Under the pieces are notes generated by a model. It saw nothing but the letters and a program-made list of their open reading frames with translations, was not told the DNA's origin and ran no database searches. Of a stretch of DNA of 64,000 nucleotides, positions 42,795-52,836 are shown piece after piece (the first letter of the stretch is position 1; each line of letters starts with the position of its first letter). This DNA comes from Saprospiraceae bacterium. GTDB taxonomy: Bacteria; Bacteroidota; Bacteroidia; Chitinophagales; Saprospiraceae. The stretch covers positions 154,032-218,031 of the forward strand of contig JADKCF010000001.1 of assembly GCA_016714765.1 (NCBI GenBank), written 5' to 3'. A program made the translations under genes and the position numbers.

Positions 42795-45505
42795 TAATTT
42801 TTGATTAGGTGAATAAATCCGGTTAAAATGTTTTTTGATTCCTTGATGCCTGTAACTCTGTTTTCAAGAACCTTGCATGTATAATAATAAGTACCATCTG
42901 CCAACATAGTGCCTGATGAATTTGTGCCATTCCAATTAATATCCGGGTCTTGAGTTTCGAAAACCAGATTGCCCCATTGGTTGAATACTTTCAGATCTAT
43001 CTGATATACAAAAAGATTGACTTTTGGTTTAAAGACATCATTAAATCCATCACCATTAGGAGTAAATGTATTTGGCAGTTCATAAAACGGGCAATTATCC
43101 ACACAAACAGAATTGCTCAATATACTTTCATTACCCAGGCTATCCACAGAAGTGACAGCATAACATCCGAGCAAGCCATTGACAGGGAAATGAAAGTAAG
43201 TAAATCCTTCAGCCACTGGTTGTTTATAGATGACCTGTAGCTTATCTGCAGTGGTCTCGGCATAGTAAATGTTGTACGCTACGATATCATCAGCAATATC
43301 AGGACATTGCAGCCTCGGATTTGTCCATGTGATCGTATTATATAATTCTGTAGGGTTGATATCGCTTTGTAATCTATCACAGATATTGATAACATCTGTG
43401 ACAGGTGGACATGACGCTACATTGTCTTGTGGCATTTGACAGGCTATCTGTGACAGGTTGAAGATGGGATCTTCAATATTGGAAATGGCATAGGTTCCTG
43501 AGGATTCTATCTTGTAACAATACTCTACATCATTACTCAAATTTAGATCATCATAGCTTGTATTTTGGGTTTCGTTTATCAAAATGAAATTTCCGAGTTC
43601 GTTTTTTTTAAAAACCTTGTATTTTATATTTAACCAGGGCGTTTCGCTGTTCCAAAGGAGTTTATTCATTTTATCGGATGGAGCAACGGTCAGAAACAGG
43701 GAGGAAGCAATGGGGGATTCGCCAACTTTTTTATCAGCAGCAAAAAACCTGATATAATAAAAGTACTGTTTCCTGAGAGTATTCAACTTTGTGTCAAAAA
43801 AATTACTGTCAGGTGTGTTGCTAAAATAGGGCGTATTGAAAGTTTGTTTTTTTACAAATTGCATAGATTCATCAGAAGCCCAGATTTCATACCTGTATGG
43901 CCCTGGGTTTTGGACCGTGTCCAGTTGTTCAGCCAAGGGCCTTGTCCATCTGACATGAATAGTTCCGTCATTTTCAGAGGTACTGTCTACCGACACTTTG
44001 GTAATCAAGGGTAAATCTCTCAGAAGTACCAAACAAGTTTCATTGGATGGGAGACTTTCCACCCTGTTGAATGGATTGCCAGTGGTTGTTAGACGGGCAA
44101 ACTCAGCTTGCACTCTGTAGCAATATGTATTTCCTTTTTCCGTCTTAGTGTCCACATAAAAGTAGCTACTACCATCATTCGCTGTGGTTTTGAAAACAAT
44201 TTTTTGGTAAGGCGAGCCGGTAAGTCCCGGATTGCAAGTGTCAGGAGCAAAGTTACTGCTTGCGATTTTCCTCCACACTGAAAAACCCTGAAAATACGCA
44301 TTGTCGGTAATTTCACAATCATAAGGACTATCCCAATCGAGTCTTATCTGGCCGTTTACTGATTTTGACCTCAGGTTCTTTGGTGGAGGACCTACTACTT
44401 TTATTCTTATAGTTTTCAGGATTGCCAAACCTGTCGAATCAGGATTGAAATTATCTACGGCCCTCAGTACGATTTGATAATATTGGTCAGAAATATGATT
44501 GCAATTGGTTTGCCATTCCAGTCGCGCACTAAACTTTACAGATGTAAAAAAGGCAGGACCAATAAGTTTGGCGGCGTCGTTTAGGGTAAGGGGACCACCG
44601 GTGGCACTGAGTTTTACTTTTTGATTTGGGTTGGGATCATTGACTTCGATATTGATATTTATTTTTGTTCCTGCGATAACGCAAATTTCTTCTTCTGTTT
44701 TTATGGTAGGTGGCTCGTTTTCGCATACTTTGATTAGAATCTGCATGTCTCTCAGTATCACATTGATCAACTTTCCATTCCTGTATTCTTTGATTTTGAT
44801 GGCTATGTTATATTCTCCTTGCAGCTTGGGTGAGTTCCACCTTACTTCTCCTGTTACAGGATTGATAGTAAAGGTATTGCCTGATGAAGAGCCTATTTCA
44901 TCCGGATATTTATATCCTGGCACGGGAGTATTTAAAGCCTGCAATGGGGCTGCAAACTCATAAGCAAGGCTATCACCATCCACATCGTAAGCATTGGGGT
45001 TGTGTATGAAAAGTTTATTGACACAACCTATATCAATGGGTGGCTGCAATAATACAGCTGAATTATTATATCCCTGAAACTGCTGATCCAGCAAAGTAAA
45101 GGTAGTGCTTAAGAAAAAAGGAATATCGATAGAATTGGGATAATTTACATTCAGTATGCCACCTACTCTGTTAGGATCGAGAAAAGAAATGGTGTAGGTT
45201 GCTACTCCCGGATAAGTATGTGTGGCTATGTAGAAATTGATTTTAATGTCATTGGCTTCAAATCGGGTTTTATTGTTGTCCCTAAGCACAAATTGTTTAC
45301 TGCCATCACCCCAGGACACATCCAGACTGTCTCTGTCAGCTGCCACACTGCTGGCTTTGGTATAAGTGATGATGGTCATTTCTATTGTGAGAGGACCTGT
45401 TTGCCTGTAAGTAATCTCACCCGCCCGATTGTGCGTAGCAAATATCATAGCCGGCATCCAAACCAATGCAAGCAAAATAACCGGATATTTAATTAAACCA
45501 TTCAC
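42794..45505 (-). CDS. large secreted protein with gliding-motility C-terminal (CHU_C) domain
   Basis: A 903-residue exported protein: signal peptide (residues 1-23), an N-terminal beta domain starting THNRAGEITYRQTGPLTIEM, Ig/cadherin-like and fibronectin III-like modules in the middle (for instance PPPKNLRSKSVNGQIRLDWD). The C-terminal type B T9SS sorting domain has the classic LPNTFTPNGDGFNDVFKP, VFNQWGNLVFE, LADGTYYYTCKV. It is secreted by T9SS and normally attached to surface sugar. It overlaps ribE by one base. Confidence 0.88.
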   Translation of the reverse strand: MNGLIKYPVILLALVWMPAMIFATHNRAGEITYRQTGPLTIEMTIITYTKASSVAADRDSLDVSWGDGSKQFVLRDNNKTRFEANDIKINFYIATHTYPGVATYTISFLDPNRVGGILNVNYPNSIDIPFFLSTTFTLLDQQFQGYNNSAVLLQPPIDIGCVNKLFIHNPNAYDVDGDSLAYEFAAPLQALNTPVPGYKYPDEIGSSSGNTFTINPVTGEVRWNSPKLQGEYNIAIKIKEYRNGKLINVILRDMQILIKVCENEPPTIKTEEEICVIAGTKININIEVNDPNPNQKVKLSATGGPLTLNDAAKLIGPAFFTSVKFSARLEWQTNCNHISDQYYQIVLRAVDNFNPDSTGLAILKTIRIKVVGPPPKNLRSKSVNGQIRLDWDSPYDCEITDNAYFQGFSVWRKIASSNFAPDTCNPGLTGSPYQKIVFKTTANDGSSYFYVDTKTEKGNTYCYRVQAEFARLTTTGNPFNRVESLPSNETCLVLLRDLPLITKVSVDSTSENDGTIHVRWTRPLAEQLDTVQNPGPYRYEIWASDESMQFVKKQTFNTPYFSNTPDSNFFDTKLNTLRKQYFYYIRFFAADKKVGESPIASSLFLTVAPSDKMNKLLWNSETPWLNIKYKVFKKNELGNFILINETQNTSYDDLNLSNDVEYCYKIESSGTYAISNIEDPIFNLSQIACQMPQDNVASCPPVTDVINICDRLQSDINPTELYNTITWTNPRLQCPDIADDIVAYNIYYAETTADKLQVIYKQPVAEGFTYFHFPVNGLLGCYAVTSVDSLGNESILSNSVCVDNCPFYELPNTFTPNGDGFNDVFKPKVNLFVYQIDLKVFNQWGNLVFETQDPDINWNGTNSSGTMLADGTYYYTCKVLENRVTGIKESKNILTGFIHLIKN

Positions 45506-45736
45506 AGATACAAACCTAATTAAAAAAAATGAGAATTAGTAACTTAACAATAAAATTTGTCAATAGTTTGTGTCTGCAACTAAGTAAAAAATGGATATAG
45601 TAAGACATAAAGAGGTGCAGACTACAAGGAGATAAATCAAAGACTGTGTTTATGTTTTGTAGTCCCCCGGCGAAATTCTGATGTTTCAGATATTTATTAC
45701 ATTTGCAATTATTTTAATCAATATCATAAATTCACA

Positions 45737-47860
45737 TTGGTACAAAAACATATTGAACTTATTTCTCTTGCTCTTGGGATCAGAGAAGGCGCTGTGAAAA
45801 GTACGATGGAACTCCTTGATGAAGGTGCCACGATTCCATTTGTCGCAAGATACAGAAAAGAAAGAACCGGTAGTCTGGATGAGGTACAGATTTCTGACAT
45901 TCAGAAGCAAGCCAAAAAGCTAACAGAACTGGAAGCAAGGAGGGAAAGTATTCTGGCTTCCATCGAGGAGCAAGGCAAACTTTCACCTGAGTTAAAATCA
46001 AGAATTGAGGCTACGTATGATGCCAACGAACTTGAAGATTTGTATTTGCCTTACAAGCGTAAAAAGAAAACCAAAGCAGATGTGGCTCGTGAATATGGTC
46101 TGGAAAAACTTGCCAAATTAATCATGAGTCAGCGAGGCCAAAATATACATAATGCGGCATTACAAAGCCTGAGTGATAAATTCCCTACTTCTGATGATGC
46201 CATACAGGGAGCTAAAGATATCATCGCAGAGTGGGTCAGCGAAGATCAGGACATTAGAGAAAAGCTTCGTCAAAATTTCAGAAAATTTGCCCTTATTCAT
46301 TCTAAAGTGAACATTAAAAAGAAGTCTGAAGCTGAGAAGTATCAGGATTACTTTGAGTTTCAGGAGTCGTTGAGCAGGTGTCCTTCACATCGATATCTGG
46401 CTATGATGAGGGGTGCCAATGAAGATATGCTGAGAGTCACATTAAGTATAGATGATGTCCGTGCGCTTCAGATGATAGATAAAAAATTTATCAGATCCAA
46501 TGGCCCTGAATCTGATCTTATAGCTGATGCCATTTCTGACAGTTATAAAAGGCTTATATTCCCAAGTTTGGAGACCCAGATTATAAATGAATTTAAAGAG
46601 AAAGCAGATGATGAGGCAATACGTGTTTTTGGCGAAAATCTGCGTCAGTTATTATTGGCTGCACCACTGGGACAAAAGGCGGTGCTGGCCATTGACCCTG
46701 GATTCAGGACAGGATGTAAAGTGGTATGTCTGGACAGTAATGGTGATTTTTTAGAGTATACCACTATATTTCCACACCAGCCACAAATGCAGGCATCTGC
46801 GGCCAGGGATGTCATCAGAAATCTTGCGTACAAACACCATGTCAAAGCCATTGCAATAGGTAACGGCACTGCTTCCCGGGAAACACAGGCTCTGGTAGAA
46901 GAAATAAAATTTGATGAAAAAACAGATATCTACATGGTCAATGAGAGCGGAGCATCGATTTACTCTGCATCAGATGTTGCAAGGGAAGAGTTTCCGGATA
47001 AGGATATCACAGTAAGAGGTGCTGTTTCTATCGGCAGAAGACTGATGGATCCACTGGCAGAACTGGTAAAAATAGATGCCAAATCTATCGGGGTAGGGCA
47101 GTATCAGCATGATGTTCACCAGGGCAAACTAAAAGAAAACCTGGATATGACAGTCATAAGCTGTGTAAATACTGTCGGTGTAAATATCAACACAGCATCC
47201 AAACATATACTCACTTACATTGCCGGACTTGGTCCTGCACTAGCAAAAAATATTGTGGAGTATAGACGCAATAATGGCGATTTTACGACCATCAAAGAGC
47301 TCAGTAAAGTACCTCGTCTAGGCGAAAAGGCATTTGAACAAGCAGCAGGTTTTCTCAGGATAAAAAATGGTCCTAATCCACTGGATAATACCGGTGTGCA
47401 CCCGGAATCATATTCTATTGTGGACCTCATGGCTAAAAAATGTAAGGTGACCACTGCAGACTTTATTGCAGACCCGTCATACAGAAAACAGATCAATCTT
47501 TCTGATTTCGTCACAGAAAAAGCTGGCTTGCCTACGCTCACAGATATTATTAAGGAACTGGACAAACCCGGATTGGATCCACGTGGAGAAGCAAAAAGTT
47601 TTAGTTTTGATGACAAAATAAAGAGCATAAACGACTTATATGAAGGACTTGTATTGCCAGGTATTGTGACCAATCTGACCAATTTTGGTGCTTTTGTGGA
47701 TATAGGTGTCAAGCAAGATGGGCTGCTCCATATATCTCAGATTACCAATAAATATATCACCAACCCTGCGGAGATACTCTCATTGGGTCAGGCATTATCT
47801 GTAAAGGTAGTTAATGCAGAACCTGAACGCAAGCGCATCAATCTGACTTTACTGTTTTAA
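45737..47860 (+). CDS. tex: Tex-like transcription accessory RNA-binding protein
   Basis: A 707-residue cytoplasmic protein with the Tex layout: N-terminal HTH (ALGIREGAVKSTMELLDEGATIPFVARYRKE), a YqgF/RuvC-like domain (VLAIDPGFRTGCKVVCLDSNG), helix-hairpin-helix (NINTASKHILTYIAGLGPALAKNIVEYR split by family spacing), and an S1 domain (GIVTNLTNFGAFVDIGVKQDGLLHIS) at the end. The only start in frame is TTG at 45737; no ATG occurs upstream in the open frame. The C-terminal extension after S1 is shorter than in enterobacterial Tex. Confidence 0.93.
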   Translation: MVQKHIELISLALGIREGAVKSTMELLDEGATIPFVARYRKERTGSLDEVQISDIQKQAKKLTELEARRESILASIEEQGKLSPELKSRIEATYDANELEDLYLPYKRKKKTKADVAREYGLEKLAKLIMSQRGQNIHNAALQSLSDKFPTSDDAIQGAKDIIAEWVSEDQDIREKLRQNFRKFALIHSKVNIKKKSEAEKYQDYFEFQESLSRCPSHRYLAMMRGANEDMLRVTLSIDDVRALQMIDKKFIRSNGPESDLIADAISDSYKRLIFPSLETQIINEFKEKADDEAIRVFGENLRQLLLAAPLGQKAVLAIDPGFRTGCKVVCLDSNGDFLEYTTIFPHQPQMQASAARDVIRNLAYKHHVKAIAIGNGTASRETQALVEEIKFDEKTDIYMVNESGASIYSASDVAREEFPDKDITVRGAVSIGRRLMDPLAELVKIDAKSIGVGQYQHDVHQGKLKENLDMTVISCVNTVGVNINTASKHILTYIAGLGPALAKNIVEYRRNNGDFTTIKELSKVPRLGEKAFEQAAGFLRIKNGPNPLDNTGVHPESYSIVDLMAKKCKVTTADFIADPSYRKQINLSDFVTEKAGLPTLTDIIKELDKPGLDPRGEAKSFSFDDKIKSINDLYEGLVLPGIVTNLTNFGAFVDIGVKQDGLLHISQITNKYITNPAEILSLGQALSVKVVNAEPERKRINLTLLF

Positions 47861-47918
47861 TTTATGTATGATGCCTGTAAAATAGGACTAGATGAATACT
47901 AAACAGCTGTTTTTGCCG

Positions 47919-48719
47919 TTAACGCGAAAGTTCTTTGGCTCTTTTTTCAGCAGCCAGGACGCCTTTGACAATAGCACTGTCCATGCCATTTTCATTAAAA
48001 ACTTTGATTGCTGCTTCTGTCGTCCCGCCTTTGGACGCTACTGCTTTGATTAAAGCATCGAGGTCAAGCTCAGCATTATTGATAAGATGATAAGCACCCT
48101 GCATGGTTTGTTTGACCAGGAGCAGAGATGTTCCTTCGTCAAAACCCATTTTTTTACCTGCTTCCACCATATGTTTTACAAAATAATAAAAGTAAGCCGG
48201 TCCACTTCCGCTGAGGGCTGTCACGGCATCTATCATGGATTCATCCTCTATATAGATAGATCTGCCAGTTGCATTAATGAGGTTTTCTACTTTGAAGAGT
48301 TTTGCAATGCTGATTCCTTCGGCAGAAGTAAAACCTGTAATTCCCATTCCCAGCATGGCAGGAGTATTGGGCATTGCTCTTACTACACTTTTATGATGGA
48401 GTAGGGTTTGTATTTTCAGTATAGGAATCCCTGCCATGATGGAAAGTACCACCTGTTGCTCTTTCAGTTTGCCTTTCAATTCGGCTGACAGCACTTCGAA
48501 ATCCTGTGGTTTAACAGCCAGAATTACAAGGTCAGTTTCAGCAATTTTCTCATTGATCGTGTTGACGACCACTCCTTCACGGGAAGACTTTAGGCTTTGA
48601 CATCTTTCTTCATTTTTTTCTATCAGTAGCAGATTTTCCTTTTTTACCAGCTCATATTGTATAAATGAACGGGCAAAAGCCATACCCATATTGCCACAAC
48701 CTATGATCGCTATTTTCAT
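47919..48719 (-). CDS. proC: pyrroline-5-carboxylate reductase
   Basis: Last step of proline synthesis, NADPH-dependent. The 266-residue protein has the Rossmann IIGCGNMGMAFA, VILAVKPQDF, SIMAGIPI, RAMPNTPAMLGMG, and the family signature ALSGSGPAYFYYFVKHMVEAG with MGAYHLI-like sequence. Normal length; convergent with tex. Confidence 0.96.
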   Translation of the reverse strand: MKIAIIGCGNMGMAFARSFIQYELVKKENLLLIEKNEERCQSLKSSREGVVVNTINEKIAETDLVILAVKPQDFEVLSAELKGKLKEQQVVLSIMAGIPILKIQTLLHHKSVVRAMPNTPAMLGMGITGFTSAEGISIAKLFKVENLINATGRSIYIEDESMIDAVTALSGSGPAYFYYFVKHMVEAGKKMGFDEGTSLLLVKQTMQGAYHLINNAELDLDALIKAVASKGGTTEAAIKVFNENGMDSAIVKGVLAAEKRAKELSR

Positions 48720-49127
48720 CTTTTTTTATTTGTATTTTTAAAGTTCAGACCTTCTTCGCCGTATCCGAGGGCAGGGAGGTGGATCTTTGATAAGAGATAA
48801 TCATCTTGGTGCACCTATCTAAACGCTTCAGACTGGCAGGTAAAATAAACCAGCATTAATATATCTATCACCACAAAAATAGTACAAATTTGGGTATCCT
48901 CAGATGTATTTTGTGCTTTTGGTCAACTAAATTTTAATTCAGAATGTAATTTGCTTTGATTTTTTAAAATATTCCAGAAAGATTTTTGTCTTAAAGTTTC
49001 TGATTTTGGTAGACAATTAAGGCCCGTTGGTATTTGTCATGAAACTTAAAGTAATCATTTTGCGTCATTGGTGTATAGTTTTCAGATTAGAAAATTTTGA
49101 TTTATTAACCCTTAAATATTTATTACC
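48720..49127. other. 408-bp intergenic region
   Basis: Between divergent proC and the small exported protein. I see no gene: only short frames, one of 19 codons just upstream of proC on the minus strand. The right half is very AT-rich and probably holds the promoter of the gene at 49128. Confidence 0.5.
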
Positions 49128-49454
49128 ATGCGAAGTTTAAAGAATTTATTAGTTGTATTGTGTTTTTCATTTGTAGCCAACATGGCTGTGGCAGGAGATA
49201 TCCCCGGCAATAAAAAAACGGAGACATTACAGATTCAGACTATGTTAAAAAGTGTTGATTTTAACAGATTTCTTGAAAAGGAAACACACCTAAATATTTC
49301 ATTTTTTATCAACGCTCAAAATGAAATCATTGTCGTCTCAACCAATAATAAAGAGCTCGATAGTATAGTGAAAAGCACATTAAATTATCAAAAGATTTCC
49401 ATTGACGAATTGTCTTACAATAAGGTATATACCATCCCGGTTGTAATCAGATAA
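49128..49454 (+). CDS. hypothetical small exported protein
   Basis: I do not recognise it. The 108-residue product has a clean signal peptide (KNLLVVLCFSFVANMAVAG), followed by a short linker and an alpha/beta region with FEIVVS-like strands (NEIIVVSTNNKELDSIVK) and a C-terminal VYTIPVVIR. The mature part is about 85 residues, probably periplasmic. Closed by a strong terminator at 49481-49513. Confidence 0.65.
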   Translation: MRSLKNLLVVLCFSFVANMAVAGDIPGNKKTETLQIQTMLKSVDFNRFLEKETHLNISFFINAQNEIIVVSTNNKELDSIVKSTLNYQKISIDELSYNKVYTIPVVIR

Positions 49455-49480
49455 AAGTTTTTTCATAGTTAATTGTTTTG

Positions 49481-49513
49481 AAGCCGAAGAAATGTCAGTC
49501 TTCGGCTTTTTTT
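49481..49513 (+). terminator. Rho-independent terminator
   Basis: Perfect 10-bp stem AAGCCGAAGA/TCTTCGGCTT followed by a T run; ends the small exported protein gene. Confidence 0.9.
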
Positions 49514-49687
49514 CATTCATCTTTGGCAGAAAAACCCCGATAATACAAAATTTATTATCTTTTTTTAACGTTTAATAAAACAAAAACTAAAATTTTTCGT
49601 TGTAATTCTAATTTAATTCGTGAAATTTTATTTTCTTTGCACCCGAATTATATATTAAATACAAATAAAATTTTAAAAATATTTGCA

Positions 49688-50176
49688 ATGGCAGACTACA
49701 AAATGGATAAAATAGATTTGAAGATAGTGAAGATGTTACAGGAAAACAGTAAAATCACCAATCTTGACTTATCAAAAAAAATAGGATTGTCCCCTGCACC
49801 CACCCTCGAAAGAGTAAAAAAGTTGGAACAGTCAGGTATCATTCAGAGTTACCATGCTAAAGTAGATTCTTCTGCTATTGGACTGAATGTAAAAACTTTT
49901 GTTCTTGTCTCGTTGGCATGGCAAAAACCTAATGCACTGGATAATTTTATTGCGAAAGTAAAAGGAGTTCCGGAAATCACGGAATGTTATATCATTACCG
50001 GAGATGCAGACTTTCTCCTAAAAATCGTTTGCAAGGATATCCCTACTTACGAAAAATTGCTTTTCAAGACTCTTTCTCAGATAGAAGAAATCGAAAGACT
50101 AAAAACCTTGATGACTTTGTCAAAAGTTAAAAAGGAAAAGGTATTGCCTTTTGATTACGAAAATGTAGAGGAGTAA
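49688..50176 (+). CDS. Lrp/AsnC-family transcriptional regulator
   Basis: A 162-residue feast/famine regulator. It has an N-terminal winged helix-turn-helix (MDKIDLKIVKMLQENSKITNLDLSKKIGLSPAPTLERVKKLE, broken here for length as family-typical blocks), and a C-terminal RAM ligand-binding domain (VKTFVLVSLAW, VPEITECYIITGDADFLLKI). The ATG at 49688 is chosen because the longer frame to 49637 begins in AT-rich promoter DNA. It is followed by a hairpin terminator. It stands alone, so the targets are not evident. Confidence 0.93.
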   Translation: MADYKMDKIDLKIVKMLQENSKITNLDLSKKIGLSPAPTLERVKKLEQSGIIQSYHAKVDSSAIGLNVKTFVLVSLAWQKPNALDNFIAKVKGVPEITECYIITGDADFLLKIVCKDIPTYEKLLFKTLSQIEEIERLKTLMTLSKVKKEKVLPFDYENVEE

Positions 50177-50205
50177 GATTTATCGGCTGACAACGTTAGA
50201 ATTAA

Positions 50206-50242
50206 TAAACCGTTTTCCGAGATATTCTGGAAGCGGTTTTTT
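50206..50242 (+). terminator. Rho-independent terminator
   Basis: Imperfect stem AAACCG..TTCC/GGAA.CGGTTT followed by a run of eleven T; ends the Lrp-type gene. Confidence 0.75.
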
Positions 50243-50271
50243 TTTTTGTTTTGGAATTGTAAAAATTTATT

Positions 50272-51051
50272 ATGCTCTGGAAGATATATAAAATAGACCC
50301 TGATGTATGTCATTATATCTTTGGGACCATGCATATCACTACTGACGAGGCTTATACTTTTGCAGAGCATGCCAAAAAACACATCAGACAGTGTGCCCGG
50401 TTTGTCGCTGAAATGGACCTCAATGAATCGGCGAACTTTGATATGATGCAGTATTTTTTATTGCCGGAGCCACAAAAAATAAACGATTTCTTTCGGCCCA
50501 AACAATATGAAAAATTCAGAAAGCTGGTACTAAAGGTTTTTGATGTTGACCTGAATGATTGGAGTGGTCACACACCTTTTTTTATCAGTAATATGCTTGC
50601 CGAATTGTCGCTGGAAAAGCAACAAAGGCCGGCTTTAGACCACTATTTGTGGCAGTATGCTTTGGGAGAGGGAAAAGAAATGACTGGTGTCGAGTCTCTG
50701 AAAGACCAAATCAATATCCTTCAACAAATACCTCTGGAATATCAGATCAAATCCCTAAAAGATGCGTTAAGTAATATTAAGTCTTTTAGAAAAAAACTTA
50801 ATAAACTGAATTCATTATATGGAAGGGGAGATTATGTACAACTTTACAAAAGCTCAAAAAAGAGTATGGGGAAAATCAGGAGCCTAATGATCTATGACAG
50901 AAATAAATATATGTCAGAAAGAATAGTACAACTGAGTCAGGAAAAATCATCTTTTTTTGCTGTAGGCGCAGCTCATTTGGCAGGTGATAAGGGACTGATT
51001 TCTTTACTAAAAAAACAAGGATTTAAATTGAGGCACATTCCGCTTCACTAA
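50272..51051 (+). CDS. TraB/GumN-family protein
   Basis: A 259-residue Tiki/TraB-like putative metal-dependent hydrolase. It has the N-terminal GTMHI motif (with HYIFGTMH), a RFVAEMDL strand with conserved Glu, and the C-terminal FFAVGAAHLAGDKGLISLLKKQG, which together form the GX2H pair of the family. No signal peptide is visible; many relatives are exported or membrane anchored, so this one may be cytoplasmic. Natural substrate unknown. It ends 14 bases before the convergent subtilase gene. Confidence 0.85.
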   Translation: MLWKIYKIDPDVCHYIFGTMHITTDEAYTFAEHAKKHIRQCARFVAEMDLNESANFDMMQYFLLPEPQKINDFFRPKQYEKFRKLVLKVFDVDLNDWSGHTPFFISNMLAELSLEKQQRPALDHYLWQYALGEGKEMTGVESLKDQINILQQIPLEYQIKSLKDALSNIKSFRKKLNKLNSLYGRGDYVQLYKSSKKSMGKIRSLMIYDRNKYMSERIVQLSQEKSSFFAVGAAHLAGDKGLISLLKKQGFKLRHIPLH

Positions 51052-51064
51052 TGAAATCTGATAA

Positions 51065-52672
51065 TTATTTGGTTGGGTCTTTGGTATTAAACCCTCTGGA
51101 GGCTATATTGTTTCCTGATATCAGAGCCGCAAAATATATCATTCCCGGTAAGTAAATATCGGGTTGGATGTTGAAAGATTTTTTGCCAAATACCGGAGGC
51201 GTCACTACGGTTTGAAAAACTTCCTTGCCTGCATAGTCAAAAATTTTAAGTATCAACTCCTGGGAATCAGGACTGATGTAATCCAAGCTCAGACCATTCT
51301 CTGTCCATGATACAGCATTTATTTTTAGATCACCCTTGGGCGAAAGTTCCTTTGAGCAAAAATCTATGAGAATTTTTTGGAGTGCAGCAGAAAGATTGAG
51401 TCTTCCACCTGAGACGGTTTTACCCTGCAAGGATGATATTTTATCTGATGTGGTCATTAATACATCTTTGATCACTAACGCAGCAGCTTTGGGGTCATCA
51501 ACCACAAGCGTGTTGAATGCTTCACATTTTACAGAATGGAGGAGAGCTGCAGCACCGGCCACCATCGGGGTAGACAAGGAGGTGCCAGACTCTGTTTTAT
51601 ATAATCCTTTGCTAATCAGATCTGTTGTAAGGATTCGTTCTCCGGGAGCTGACATATCCACACTCACTACCCCTACACCCGTAGAAGCATCTTTCTGATC
51701 CAGTTTATTTGTGCTGTTTACTATAAGCAGGTAAGGACTTGTACAAGTAGAAGGCATGTCACCGACTTCTTCTACATTCACATCTTCATTGGTAGTAGCG
51801 CCTACATTCAGTACGCCTTCTGCACCCAGTTTGTCGTAGATACTACACCATATAGGGTGATCAGATGCAAAAGCATTAGCAAGACCTCCGGAGTAACTTG
51901 TCACCAGAATATTAGATCCCTTGGTGCCTCCACTCTGATTGTACTGCTTCCTTTCAGCCAGGAGATATTCATATGCTTCAATGACGTTACTTACAAAGGT
52001 ACCGGTAGTCACAGGCAATATTTTTATATTCCAGTTTATCCCGGAGATACCTGTGGAATTATTCCCTTTGGCACCCAATACTCCCAGAATGTTTGTTCCA
52101 TGGCTTTTCTCATCATGTGTCCCCGTTCCTGTCCTGGTATTCCAGCCAATGTAATCGTCTTTGTATCCATTGCCATCATTGTCTTTATTGTCATTGGGAA
52201 GTTCATCGGGATTAATGTAAAAATTGTCTTTCAGGTCTTCGTGTGTGAGTAAATATCCGTCATCTACCACGCCTATAATGATATCTTTACCTTTATAATC
52301 TTTGCCACCGGTAGTTACATCCCATGTTTCGAAGGCTTTTATTATACTCAGATAATACTGATCATTGATTTTAGTGTCATTTGGCTTGTTACGGGGTTTG
52401 AGTTCATAATTGTACTCAAAAGCAATGACGTCTTTATCATTTTGGCATGCTTTATATATGTCAGCATCGTTGGATGATGTGATGAGATAGGTTGAAGTGA
52501 GATGACCCAGCTGCTTGTACCTGACATCTCTATTTCTGCCCGCAGCTATGGAGTTTATAAAACTTTCTATTTTATTTTTTTCGGACATGACTATTACACC
52601 AAAAGTCCTGCTACTATTTTGACTAAATAACAAAGAAGGTAGCAATATGAGTAACCAAGTCAATTTATTCAT
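51065..52672 (-). CDS. S8-family serine protease (subtilase), exported
   Basis: A 535-residue exported subtilisin-like protease. Signal peptide (LLILLPSLLFSQ), a short prodomain, then the triad: Asp in IGVVDDGY, His in SHGTNILGVLG, Ser in SGTSLSTPMVAGAAALLH. The oxyanion Asn is in VGATTNED. A Ca-binding-like DNDGNGYKDD lies between Asp and His. The C-terminal about 80 residues form a beta-sandwich (LILKIFDYAGKEVFQTVV, LPGMIYFAALIS) that resembles a T9SS sorting domain but lacks its usual Lys-rich end. Probably secreted or surface-exposed. Confidence 0.9.
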   Translation of the reverse strand: MNKLTWLLILLPSLLFSQNSSRTFGVIVMSEKNKIESFINSIAAGRNRDVRYKQLGHLTSTYLITSSNDADIYKACQNDKDVIAFEYNYELKPRNKPNDTKINDQYYLSIIKAFETWDVTTGGKDYKGKDIIIGVVDDGYLLTHEDLKDNFYINPDELPNDNKDNDGNGYKDDYIGWNTRTGTGTHDEKSHGTNILGVLGAKGNNSTGISGINWNIKILPVTTGTFVSNVIEAYEYLLAERKQYNQSGGTKGSNILVTSYSGGLANAFASDHPIWCSIYDKLGAEGVLNVGATTNEDVNVEEVGDMPSTCTSPYLLIVNSTNKLDQKDASTGVGVVSVDMSAPGERILTTDLISKGLYKTESGTSLSTPMVAGAAALLHSVKCEAFNTLVVDDPKAAALVIKDVLMTTSDKISSLQGKTVSGGRLNLSAALQKILIDFCSKELSPKGDLKINAVSWTENGLSLDYISPDSQELILKIFDYAGKEVFQTVVTPPVFGKKSFNIQPDIYLPGMIYFAALISGNNIASRGFNTKDPTK

Positions 52673-52836
52673 TTCTTAATGTTTTATTATTTTTCAATAA
52701 CCATTCACATCCCATACATTGTCAACTGGGAACAAGGTTATACTTTATATTATAAAATACAAATATATAACAAAATATTGTTTAGATCACTAAAATTCTC
52801 GAAACGATTTGTATAACACTTGATACAATTGTCGAA

